DNA from: Candidatus Atribacteria bacterium
GTDB lineage: Bacteria > Atribacterota > Atribacteria > Atribacterales > Atribacteraceae
Direction of reading: 5' to 3'
Assembly: GCA_018056205.1 (NCBI GenBank)
Contig: JAGPGC010000050.1
Span: forward strand, 1 to 7,745
Length of the DNA: 7,745 bases
Positions 1 through 6,467 of this stretch are shown here, in pieces. The translations under genes were made by a program, and so were the position numbers. How positions within the stretch are numbered: position 1 is the first letter of the stretch; each line of letters starts with the position of its first letter. The notes beneath the pieces are model-generated. The model was not told the origin of the DNA, ran no database searches, and worked only from the letters and a program-made list of their open reading frames with translations.

Positions 1-105
1 AACCAGAAGCTTACTGGTACCTTCTAATCGCTCAACCGCTAATATTTCCCCAACTCGCAAATCAATTTTTTGAAAATCTTCCATGTTTATTTCAGGGAGA
101 GGCAT
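1..105 (-). CDS. MetRS-type tRNA-binding domain protein (beta chain), 5' part only
   Basis: The first 35 codons of a gene that runs off the left edge. The visible product reads MPLPEINMEDFQKIDLRVGE and continues with ILAVERLEGTSKLLV. This is the opening of the OB-fold tRNA-binding (EMAP/Arc1p-like) domain found at the C-terminus of many bacterial methionyl-tRNA synthetases; the DF-K-IDLRVG-I-A-E and KLL pattern is characteristic. The start is the ATG at 105-103, with a strong AGGAGG site 7 nt upstream (113-118); a second in-frame ATG (84-82) has no such site. The gene lies directly downstream of metG, whose product lacks this domain, so I infer a two-chain MetRS in which this chain dimerises and holds tRNA, as known for Aquifex. 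The stand-alone chaperone-like CsaA and YgjH share the fold, but the KLL ending looks more like MetRS. Full length cannot be seen. Confidence 0.82.
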   Translation of the reverse strand, partial: MPLPEINMEDFQKIDLRVGEILAVERLEGTSKLLV

Positions 106-112
106 TTTTATT

Positions 113-118
113 CCTCCT
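113..118 (-). promoter_or_regulatory. Ribosome binding site of the tRNA-binding-domain gene
   Basis: AGGAGG on the minus strand, 7 nt before the ATG at 105. It shows that this domain is translated from its own start and is not read through from metG. Confidence 0.75.
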
Positions 119-157
119 TTTCTTTGTTTAATTCTCAAACCAGAATAACAAGTAATG

Positions 158-181
158 AGTAATTATTTTAAATACCGCTCT
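158..181. repeat. Short intergenic repeat AGTAATTA-n-ATACCGCTCT, copy 1
   Basis: On the plus strand AGTAATTA, 6 nt, then ATACCGCTCT. The same two blocks recur at 3177-3198 with a 4-nt spacer. Here they are preceded by AGTAATG (151-157), so two heptamer-like units, AGTAATG and AGTAATT, lie in tandem. Both copies are intergenic. Function unknown. Confidence 0.45.
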
Positions 182-190
182 CATCTTTAC

Positions 191-211
191 CTTCTCCCGT
201 CAAAGGAGAAG
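191..211. repeat. Hairpin CTTCTCC / GGAGAAG in the metG downstream spacer
   Basis: A perfect 7-bp inverted repeat, CTTCTCC (191-197) and GGAGAAG (205-211), around a 7-nt loop. It sits between the metG stop codon and the next gene. On the transcribed (minus) strand no T-run follows the stem, so it is not a standard intrinsic terminator. The sequence just before it (CTCTCATCTTTACCT) resembles the last 15 bases of the window (CCCTCATCCTCACCT), suggesting a dispersed repeat rather than a gene-specific signal. Confidence 0.5.
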
Positions 212-273
212 TAATAAAAATCCTTAGATTCTTTCATGCCACACCGAGGGAGATAAGGTTATTAATCTCTATT

Positions 274-1803
274 CTATACAATCCTTGGAAAGAGAGGAAT
301 TGGTTTTTCCAGCTCAAAAAGATTTGGACGCTGATTCCATATAAACTCTTGGTTTAAACTTACCGAAGTTAGAGGAATCTTAAACCCTAATTGATTCCAT
401 AACTGAATAGCTGTTGAAGGCATAAAAGGATAAGTTACCAGGGCTAAAATTCGACAACTGTCTAATAAACAATACATTACTTGATTTAACTCCTCCCTCT
501 TGTCCGCATCTTTATTAAGAACCCAAGGTGCTTTTTTCTCTATATAACGGTTGCAATAATGAACCAATTTCCAAATACTTTCTAAAGCTTGAGCAAAAGC
601 AAATTTGTCCATATAATAGGTGAGCTTCCCTAATACTTCTTTCACAAGTTCACCCCATTCTTGCTCATTTAGATCATTAGGCTTGGGAACTTTCCCCTCA
701 AAATATTTCCAAGCCATATTCAAGGTTCGATGAACAAGATTACCAAAATTATCGGATAGGTCGGAATTGGTTCGTTCCACCAAATTCTTTTCTGAAAAGT
801 CTCCATCTAAGCCAAAACTCACTTCCCTCATAATAAAATAACGAAAGCGGTCAACCCCATATTTTTCAATCATGAGATAGGGATCAACCACATTTCCCCG
901 AGATTTTGACATCTTTTCTCCTTCTACGGTCCACCAGCCATGAGCAAATATTCTTTTTGGCAAAGATAAGCCTGCTGCCAACAACATCCCTGGCCAAAGC
1001 ACCGAATGAAAACGAAGAATATCCTTCCCAACTAAATGATGAACTGATGGCCAAAAAACATCAAATTTTTCAGAATTTTTTCCATAATCAACAACGGTTA
1101 AATAATTGATAAGAGCATCAAACCAAACATAAAGAGTATGTTTTTCATCTTCAGGGACTGGAATTCCCCAACTCAAACCGAGTCTTGAAATGCTCTGGTC
1201 CTTTAAGCCACTTTTAATAAAACTAACAATTTCATTATAACGAGCTTCAGGCATAACAAATTCAGGATGTGATTCAAAATAATTTAAAAGTGGTTTCTCA
1301 TATCGGGAAAGGGCAAAAAAGTAGCTTTCCTCACGAAGTTTTTCAAGAGCCCGACCACAATCTGGGCAAACCAAACGATCATCAAGTTGGTTTTCCGGCC
1401 AAAAAGTTTCACAGGGAATACAATACCAACCTTCATATTCACCTTTATAGATATCCCCCTTTTTTTGGAGGGTGATAAACAATTCTTTTACTGTTTCTAT
1501 ATGCCTTGATTCTGTGGTCCTAATAAAATCATCATAAGAAATTCCCATCTTTTCCCAAAGTTCTTGAAACCGGAGGATGACTCGATTAACTAATTCCTGT
1601 GGCGTGATATTCTGGGCTGCGGCTGCTTTTTCGATTTTTTGACCATGTTCGTCAGTTCCGGTAACAAATAAGACTTTTTCACCCAACAATCGATGATATC
1701 GAGCGAGGATGTCAGCAGCACAGGTCGTATAAGCATGTCCAATATGAGGTATATCATTAACATAGTAAATTGGTGTGGTTATATAAAAACTATTTGAGTT
1801 CAT
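274..1803 (-). CDS. metG: Methionyl-tRNA synthetase, catalytic chain
   Basis: Charges tRNA-Met with methionine using ATP in the cytoplasm. The 509-residue product has the class I signatures: HIGH at residues 20-23, following the ITTPIYYVND opening, and KMSKS at 297-301. One zinc knuckle lies in the connective insertion, with Cys128, Cys131, Cys146 and Cys149 (C-x2-C-x14-C-x2-C). The helical anticodon-binding domain fills roughly 350-480, with the usual NR-YIEKKAPW segment near 418-427. The protein ends at KPIPLFPRIV, where longer relatives continue into a C-terminal tRNA-binding domain; here that domain is the next gene (start 105). The ATG start is set by GGAGG (1810-1814) 6 nt upstream. The MFS gene ends 67 nt before it, so co-transcription is likely. 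Catalytic residues look intact. Confidence 0.97.
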   Translation of the reverse strand: MNSNSFYITTPIYYVNDIPHIGHAYTTCAADILARYHRLLGEKVLFVTGTDEHGQKIEKAAAAQNITPQELVNRVILRFQELWEKMGISYDDFIRTTESRHIETVKELFITLQKKGDIYKGEYEGWYCIPCETFWPENQLDDRLVCPDCGRALEKLREESYFFALSRYEKPLLNYFESHPEFVMPEARYNEIVSFIKSGLKDQSISRLGLSWGIPVPEDEKHTLYVWFDALINYLTVVDYGKNSEKFDVFWPSVHHLVGKDILRFHSVLWPGMLLAAGLSLPKRIFAHGWWTVEGEKMSKSRGNVVDPYLMIEKYGVDRFRYFIMREVSFGLDGDFSEKNLVERTNSDLSDNFGNLVHRTLNMAWKYFEGKVPKPNDLNEQEWGELVKEVLGKLTYYMDKFAFAQALESIWKLVHYCNRYIEKKAPWVLNKDADKREELNQVMYCLLDSCRILALVTYPFMPSTAIQLWNQLGFKIPLTSVSLNQEFIWNQRPNLFELEKPIPLFPRIV

Positions 1804-1870
1804 GGTTATCCTCCGAATTTATCTTTTTCTGCCTTTCAAAAACCTTATAGTAAATGAAAATAATGAATTT

Positions 1871-3109
1871 TTAATCTAATTCTGATTCTTTAAAAACTCT
1901 GGGTTCCTTCACCCCTAAAAGAAAAATAAAAGCTATTAGGTTAATTACTAAAGAAACCAAGAAAACCTTTTGATAGCCATAAAAATCTGCTATTTTCCCA
2001 CCAATAATTGGGGTAAAAAAAGACGGAAAGGTAGATATGAAATAACCCAAACCAATATACATACTTTTAAGTTCTTTACTACCAAAATCAATAAGAATGG
2101 CAATTCCTCCTACCCAAATAGCACTCCAATAAATACCAAAAAGGGCAAATGCCAAAAAGAAACCGACTGAACTCTTTACGATAATCGCTATCGAATTGCT
2201 AGCTAATAAAGAAATACATCCTAAAAGGAGCACGAATTTGTGACCTTTCCGATCACCCAATGGTCCCCAAATAAAATTACTCAAAGCTTGTGAAGCTAAA
2301 GAAACGGCATTATATCTTGCTATCATTGCATTTGGGACCTGCAAATTTTCTAAAGCATGTACCGTATAAAAAGATCCACCCATAACACCCATAGCCAAAA
2401 AAATTCTTGCTAAGGAAAAACTCCTAAAATTTGGGTCTTTTTTAAAGATATTTATAAGTGAGTTTAAATAATGAGAAGGAATTTCAGCCAGCTTTCCTTT
2501 TTCTTCACGAGTAAGAGCTAAAAAAAGGTAAGATACTAACATGGCGCTAATGGTAAGTAGAAAACAATATCCAAAATTCTGAGCAAAAGGATACTGAACA
2601 ATAAAATTTTCAGCTAAACGGGAACCCCATATTCCCATCAGAGCTCCTACTCCATTCCCAACGGCAAAATAGGCTCCTTTTCGTGCCGGATCAATCACCT
2701 TCCCAACCATTTCCATCCATACCGGAGTAATGATTCCCATTGCACAAAAAGAAATAGCCAAAAGAAGAAAAAAAAGAGTAAGTGAAAAATCAATATTTAT
2801 TTCAACCAAGTAAAAAGCGATTAAGGCAATCCCCAAATAGGGAAGCCTTTCCATCATGGTATATTTTAAAATAAAGGGTAGTTTTCGCTCTATTCGAGAG
2901 GAGTATAAACCGTTAAAAAGAGAGGGAATAGAAAGTCCCAAATAATAAAGAGCGGGTATTAAACCGATTTCAACGTTGGTTGCTCCAAGATTTCTGGCAA
3001 ATAAAGGAAGTAAAGTAGTAATTGAAGCTACCGCCGTCCCTAAGCTGAAAAATGCATAATCCAGTGATCCAACTATAAAATTAAATGTATAATCTTTTTT
3101 AGTGAGCAA
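1871..3109 (-). CDS. Major facilitator superfamily transporter, substrate unknown
   Basis: A 412-residue very hydrophobic protein with about 12 membrane spans arranged as two six-helix halves, the normal size for the family. The loop at 282-293 (GPLGDRKGHKFV) is a good MFS motif A between the second and third spans of the C-terminal half. The matching loop in the N-terminal half (around 66-80) is degenerate. The two halves are joined by a charged stretch near 200-230. It should act in the cytoplasmic membrane as a proton-coupled or facilitated carrier; nothing shows the substrate. The start is TTG at 3109-3107, with AGGCGG 6 nt upstream (3116-3121). A TGA codon lies in frame immediately before this TTG, so no earlier start is possible without a frameshift. 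It precedes metG by 67 nt in the same direction. Confidence 0.88.
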   Translation of the reverse strand: MLTKKDYTFNFIVGSLDYAFFSLGTAVASITTLLPLFARNLGATNVEIGLIPALYYLGLSIPSLFNGLYSSRIERKLPFILKYTMMERLPYLGIALIAFYLVEINIDFSLTLFFLLLAISFCAMGIITPVWMEMVGKVIDPARKGAYFAVGNGVGALMGIWGSRLAENFIVQYPFAQNFGYCFLLTISAMLVSYLFLALTREEKGKLAEIPSHYLNSLINIFKKDPNFRSFSLARIFLAMGVMGGSFYTVHALENLQVPNAMIARYNAVSLASQALSNFIWGPLGDRKGHKFVLLLGCISLLASNSIAIIVKSSVGFFLAFALFGIYWSAIWVGGIAILIDFGSKELKSMYIGLGYFISTFPSFFTPIIGGKIADFYGYQKVFLVSLVINLIAFIFLLGVKEPRVFKESELD

Positions 3110-3115
3110 TCAGAT

Positions 3116-3121
3116 CCGCCT
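3116..3121 (-). promoter_or_regulatory. Ribosome binding site supporting the TTG start of the transporter
   Basis: AGGCGG on the minus strand, 6 nt before TTG at 3109. It is an imperfect Shine-Dalgarno match at good spacing. Because the preceding in-frame codon is a stop and the next in-frame ATG is far inside the protein, this site decides the start. Confidence 0.5.
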
Positions 3122-3176
3122 GCTTCCATGATTTTTTGTTGTTCATTCATCACTGCTTTTTTATTCTTTACTTTTT

Positions 3177-3198
3177 AGTAATTACTCGATACCGCTCT
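3177..3198. repeat. Short intergenic repeat AGTAATTA-n-ATACCGCTCT, copy 2
   Basis: AGTAATTA, 4 nt, then ATACCGCTCT on the plus strand; the blocks are identical to those at 158-181. It lies in the 94-nt spacer between the small ORF and the transporter gene. Confidence 0.45.
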
Positions 3199-3203
3199 TA
3201 AAT

Positions 3204-3443
3204 TCAATGTTTTCGATAATTTCTTTTATTCACAACTTTCATGCCAATTCTTCTCTTCACCCTTAAATCAACCTCATCATCAATTTCAATAAACTGAGTA
3301 AACAAACTATCTGTTCCCAATTCATATCCACCAATCAAGTCGTTAAGTTTTAATAATTCAATAATGGTCATCTTCACCTTTTTATCACCTGGGATCAAAA
3401 CAATCTCTCCTTGCCATAGATAAAAAAATGAACAAAACAACAT
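3204..3443 (-). CDS. Doubtful small hypothetical protein
   Basis: An ORF of up to 79 codons in the helicase-to-transporter spacer, in the same direction as its neighbours and starting 44 nt after the helicase stop. I do not recognise it. The C-terminal part is basic (VDLRVKRRIGMKVVNKRNYRKH) and the middle is acidic and amphipathic. There is no signal peptide, repeat or known motif. The ATG at 3443 has no clear ribosome site. A TTG at 3398 has AAGGAG (3407-3412) 8 nt upstream and would give 64 residues; an ATG at 3371 has AGGTGA just upstream and would give 55. The coordinates given are the outer limit. It could be a real short gene, the remnant of a longer one, or chance. Confidence 0.35.
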   Translation of the reverse strand: MLFCSFFYLWQGEIVLIPGDKKVKMTIIELLKLNDLIGGYELGTDSLFTQFIEIDDEVDLRVKRRIGMKVVNKRNYRKH

Positions 3444-3487
3444 TGTCTTTTCTATTTTTTAAATCATTTTATTCAAAAAATCCATTC

Positions 3488-5512
3488 TTACCATTCATTT
3501 CCCGAGCGATCAAGAAACCATTTGGTATAACAATTTGAATTTATTTCTTTTAAAAAACGTGAAGGCTTGCGTATAAACGAGGTTTGAGCTCGATTTCCTT
3601 CAGCTACGATTGGATAGCAAAGAAAAAGATAGTCTTTTGCCCGGGTACAAGCTACATAAAATAATCGGCGCTCTTCTTCAATATCCTCATCTTTTTCAAT
3701 ACTCCTCCCTGAAGGAAAACCTCCTTCACAAAGCCAAATTATAAATACCGCCGGCCACTCTAACCCCTTGGCTTGATGGACAGATGATAGAGTAACCTTT
3801 TCATCAGGGAGACCACCATCAATAATATTTTCCGCTTCCATTTCGCCTAAAAGTGCTAATTCGCTTAAAAAACCATCCAAAGACTTATACTGAGAGGCAA
3901 AATTAGCAAGTTCTTCAATATCTTGAAGCCGCTCTCGATAATCAGGATAATGAGTGGTTAAATATTCGTTATAATTCCCCTGGATAATCTTCTGAATCAT
4001 AGTCCCCGGCTGAAAATCCACCTCTTCTAACTGGGCTAACAATTCTTCCAAAGTCAATAACCCATCCCGGGCTCCTCGAGAAATATTTTCTGGAATTTCC
4101 CTTTTCTGAATCAATCCCAGAGGATCAATTGATTCCCTAAAAAATTCCCAAATTTTTTCACTGGTTGCTTTCCCTATCCCAGGATATATTTTTAAAATCC
4201 GTTTCCAAGCAATTTCATCTCGAGGATTAGCAATAACTTTTAAATAAGCAATGATATCCTTGATATGTGCTTGTTCAAAAAATCGCAATCCAGAACGAAC
4301 CTCGAAAGGAATACCTCGGCGAGTCAGTTCCATCTGGAGTTCCATGCTTTGATAATGGGCTCGATATAAAACCGCTACATCACGAAGTGAGTATCCGTTA
4401 TCTCGAATCGTTAAAATTTGGGTGGCAACAAATTCACTTTGTTGCGCGGTATTTTTTGCGGGGACGACAATCGGTTTCTCACCAGATTTTCTGACCGCTT
4501 GTAAAGTTTTTTTATACTGTCGAGTGTTCTTAGAAATCACTTGATTTGCCAACGCGAGGATAGGCGGAACACTTCGATAATTAGTTTCTAATTTATAGAG
4601 CACACAATCCGGATATTTCTTGGGAAAATCCATTATATTAGCAAAATTGGCTCCTCGAAATGAGTAAATACTTTGTGAATCATCCCCAACTGCCAAAACA
4701 TTTCGATGCTCACTGGCAAAAAAATCTACAATCTCCGCCTGGATAAGGTTGGTATCTTGGTATTCATCCACCAATACGTGATGAAAAATTTGAGCATATT
4801 TTCGTCGGGTAGCTTCATCTTTTTGGAAAAGTTCCCAAACATAACTTAATAAATCATCAAAATCCATACAATTCAATTCTCTTTTGCGGTTCTGATAAAG
4901 GGCAAAAATATGGCTGATATTTCCACTCCACTCTCTGAATTGAGGATAGTTCTTATCAATGATATCTTCTATTGATACCAGCGTGTTTCGGCAAAGATTG
5001 ATTACCTGCATTACTACATCTGCTTTAGGAAAACGACGAGCTTTGATATCGACCCCTGACTGAAGAATACAGGCTTCAATCAGATCTTTTTGGTCTTCTC
5101 GATCTAATATAGTATAATTAAAGTCAAAACCAACCTTTTTCGCTTCTCGCCTTAGAATTAAATTCCCTATATGATGAAAGGTTCCTCCCCAGATTCGGTT
5201 TAAGGAAAGACCTAACAAGCACTCCACCCGGTGTAACATTTCCCGAGCTGCTTTATTCGTAAAAGTAGCTAACAAAATATTTTCCGGATTAACACCCTGC
5301 TCAATGAGATGGGCAACTCGATAAGTGATTGTCCTGGTTTTACCACTCCCTGCACCGGCAATGACCAACAAGGGACCCTCACCTGCAAAAACTACCTTGC
5401 GTTGCTCTTCATTTAGCTCTTTCTCATAGTCGATTTGAAAATATTTTGACTTATGAGAAGAAGGTTGATTTATTAAATTGATTTGATTAGAAGAAAAATC
5501 CATAAAAAACAT
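3488..5512 (-). CDS. UvrD/PcrA/Rep-type superfamily 1A DNA helicase
   Basis: An ATP-driven 3'-to-5' DNA helicase for repair or replication restart. All family motifs are present in the 674 residues: Q-motif around Gln37 (LNEEQRKVV), Walker A GAGSGKT at 53-59, motif Ia FTNKAAREM near 84-92, Walker B VDEYQDTN at 248-255, motif III VGDDSQSIYSFRGA at 275-288, motif IV ETNYRS at 309-314, motif V LSSVHQAKGLEW at 575-586 and motif VI ERRLFYVACTRAK at 614-626. Only 48 residues follow motif VI, ending after PSRFLKEI. PcrA and UvrD are longer there and carry an RNA-polymerase-binding Tudor-like domain; this protein lacks it and is the size of Rep. I therefore give no gene symbol. The start could be ATG 5512, or Met4 at 5503, which has AGAGGA 9 nt upstream. 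Confidence 0.95.
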   Translation of the reverse strand: MFFMDFSSNQINLINQPSSHKSKYFQIDYEKELNEEQRKVVFAGEGPLLVIAGAGSGKTRTITYRVAHLIEQGVNPENILLATFTNKAAREMLHRVECLLGLSLNRIWGGTFHHIGNLILRREAKKVGFDFNYTILDREDQKDLIEACILQSGVDIKARRFPKADVVMQVINLCRNTLVSIEDIIDKNYPQFREWSGNISHIFALYQNRKRELNCMDFDDLLSYVWELFQKDEATRRKYAQIFHHVLVDEYQDTNLIQAEIVDFFASEHRNVLAVGDDSQSIYSFRGANFANIMDFPKKYPDCVLYKLETNYRSVPPILALANQVISKNTRQYKKTLQAVRKSGEKPIVVPAKNTAQQSEFVATQILTIRDNGYSLRDVAVLYRAHYQSMELQMELTRRGIPFEVRSGLRFFEQAHIKDIIAYLKVIANPRDEIAWKRILKIYPGIGKATSEKIWEFFRESIDPLGLIQKREIPENISRGARDGLLTLEELLAQLEEVDFQPGTMIQKIIQGNYNEYLTTHYPDYRERLQDIEELANFASQYKSLDGFLSELALLGEMEAENIIDGGLPDEKVTLSSVHQAKGLEWPAVFIIWLCEGGFPSGRSIEKDEDIEEERRLFYVACTRAKDYLFLCYPIVAEGNRAQTSFIRKPSRFLKEINSNCYTKWFLDRSGNEW

Positions 5513-5518
5513 TCCTCT
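5513..5518 (-). promoter_or_regulatory. Ribosome binding site bearing on the helicase start
   Basis: AGAGGA on the minus strand directly abuts the ATG at 5512, which is too close to serve it, but lies 9 nt before the in-frame ATG at 5503. It favours a 671-residue product beginning MDFSSNQ. A weaker GGAAAG a few bases further upstream could serve the first ATG instead. Confidence 0.4.
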
Positions 5519-5553
5519 ACTTTCCTATTAAGTTCTTTTCTCAATTAATTTAT

Positions 5554-5616
5554 GGATAGACCCTCATGTGGCTTTTAGCCGCACCACATGACAATGAAAA
5601 CGTAGAGGGTCTATCC
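5554..5616. repeat. Perfect 12-bp inverted repeat enclosing an inner hairpin (repeat module A)
   Basis: GGATAGACCCTC (5554-5565) and GAGGGTCTATCC (5605-5616) are exact reverse complements. Inside them CATGTGG (5565-5571) and CCACATG (5584-5590) pair, with GGC/GCC extending the inner stem. Read on the minus strand, 5592-5554 runs GTCAT ... ACATGAGGGTCTATCC, the same frame of conserved ends seen in modules at 7484-7527 and 7624-7660 on the plus strand. It lies in the 184-nt spacer between the membrane protein and the helicase. No T-run follows, so it is better read as a small mobile or palindromic repeat than as a terminator, although its RNA would fold strongly. Confidence 0.75.
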
Positions 5617-5664
5617 TCAAAGTTTTTAATCTTTTACGTATTTTTATCTTACGCCGTAGGCTGA

Positions 5665-5687
5665 AATCCTGTGTAGTTTACAGGATT
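5665..5687. repeat. Hairpin AATCCTGT / ACAGGATT after the membrane-protein gene
   Basis: An 8-bp perfect inverted repeat, AATCCTGT (5665-5672) and ACAGGATT (5680-5687), with a 7-nt loop. It begins 9 nt beyond the TGA stop of the membrane-protein gene (5699-5697). The position suits a transcription terminator or 3'-end stabiliser, but on the minus strand the stem is followed by TCAGCCTACGGCG, not by a T-run, so an intrinsic terminator is not supported. Confidence 0.5.
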
Positions 5688-5696
5688 GAATACTCT

Positions 5697-6347
5697 TCAG
5701 GACCTCGATTGAACTGCATCCATCAATACTGCACCAACTAAAAAAACAAAAAGAACAAAGGGACTTTGTCCAAAGAAAGTATCACTTTCTCCCAACCTTT
5801 TCAATACTTCACAAAAAGCAATAATAAGCAGTGAGCTTCCTAATAAAGAACTTAGGGTTCTGAGGAGACCTTTCCAATTTAAAACAAGTATTCCCATTAA
5901 AATTGAAATACCGATTACTCCCAAAAAGCTAAGGTAACTTAAAAAACGAATTAATTCGACCCACTCTGATAACCAGATCAAGGTATAAAATAAATTTAGG
6001 GTTATTATAAATCCGGAAAAAAATCTGCCCATAAATTCTCCCTTTTTTGAGGAAATCACCAGGACAGAAATAATAAGAGAAAGAATAATTGCCAACCAAA
6101 AAATGAATGATTTTGGTTCAAAAAACCAATGGTCTACAATATTTCTTGTCCATTTAACTGGATTGAGATTAAAAAGTAATAATCGTCCTATTATAAGAAA
6201 GAACAAAAAAGTTGAAATTACATAAAAAAGTTTATAGAATCTCTGAAAAAAGAAACCAATTATTATCCCCAAAAAAAGAAGAGAAAAAAAGAAAATATAC
6301 CATCCCATCTGATAATTTAAACTTTTTAACCAGATATCAAGAAACAC
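5697..6347 (-). CDS. Multi-pass membrane protein of unknown function
   Basis: A 216-residue protein I do not recognise. Hydrophobic stretches near residues 15-35, 40-60, 79-98, 108-127, 135-157, 164-182 and 194-212 suggest about seven membrane spans. The loops between them are short and basic or aromatic (QRFYKL, NPVKWTRNIVDHWFFEPKS, SSKKGEFMGRFF), and there is no soluble domain or catalytic motif. The start is GTG at 6347-6345: GGGAGG lies 7 nt upstream (6355-6360) and an in-frame TGA immediately precedes the GTG, fixing the N-terminus. It follows udp by 120 nt in the same direction. A role in nucleoside handling could be imagined from that, but nothing in the protein supports it. Confidence 0.82.
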   Translation of the reverse strand: MFLDIWLKSLNYQMGWYIFFFSLLFLGIIIGFFFQRFYKLFYVISTFLFFLIIGRLLLFNLNPVKWTRNIVDHWFFEPKSFIFWLAIILSLIISVLVISSKKGEFMGRFFSGFIITLNLFYTLIWLSEWVELIRFLSYLSFLGVIGISILMGILVLNWKGLLRTLSSLLGSSLLIIAFCEVLKRLGESDTFFGQSPFVLFVFLVGAVLMDAVQSRS

Positions 6348-6354
6348 TCAACAA

Positions 6355-6360
6355 CCTCCC
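6355..6360 (-). promoter_or_regulatory. Ribosome binding site supporting the GTG start of the membrane protein
   Basis: GGGAGG on the minus strand, 7 nt before GTG at 6347. Since the codon just before the GTG is an in-frame stop, this site and the GTG together define the gene start. Confidence 0.7.
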
Positions 6361-6389
6361 ATCTTAAAAATATGGTTACGAGTCTAAAT

Positions 6390-6418
6390 AACATACTTTA
6401 TGATTAGGTACCAGTTAA
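6390..6418 (-). promoter_or_regulatory. Possible promoter of the membrane-protein gene
   Basis: On the minus strand TTAACT (6418-6413) and TATGTT (6395-6390) are separated by 17 nt. Each matches four of six bases of the sigma-70/sigma-A consensus. The spacer here is AT-rich, so chance matches are likely. If real, it would give this gene transcription independent of udp. Confidence 0.22.
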
Positions 6419-6442
6419 AAACCGTCTAAAATTGCCCGAAAC

Positions 6443-6460
6443 CCTTCTTGTTGAAGAAAG
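6443..6460 (-). terminator. Weak candidate terminator hairpin after udp
   Basis: On the minus strand CTTTCTT, loop CAAC, AAGAAGG form a 7-bp stem with one G-T pair, starting 7 nt after the udp stop. The following bases (GTTTCGGGCAATTTT) contain only a broken T-run, so termination would be weak at best. Confidence 0.25.
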
Positions 6461-6467
6461 AATAAGA

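Noticed and set aside
906..1475. Two plus-strand ORFs of 67 and 68 codons inside metG
   Set aside because: They lie antisense to well-conserved MetRS coding sequence and have no ribosome sites.
1970..2170. 66-codon plus-strand ORF inside the transporter
   Set aside because: Antisense shadow of a clear MFS gene.
3444..3487. Terminator or promoter between the helicase and the small ORF
   Set aside because: Only AT-rich sequence without a stem or convincing -35/-10 pair.
4267..4494. 75-codon plus-strand ORF inside the helicase gene
   Set aside because: Antisense shadow of the helicase; no independent support.
5665..5687. Intrinsic terminator for the membrane-protein gene
   Set aside because: The stem is good and well placed, but no T-run follows on the transcribed strand, so it is listed as a hairpin only.
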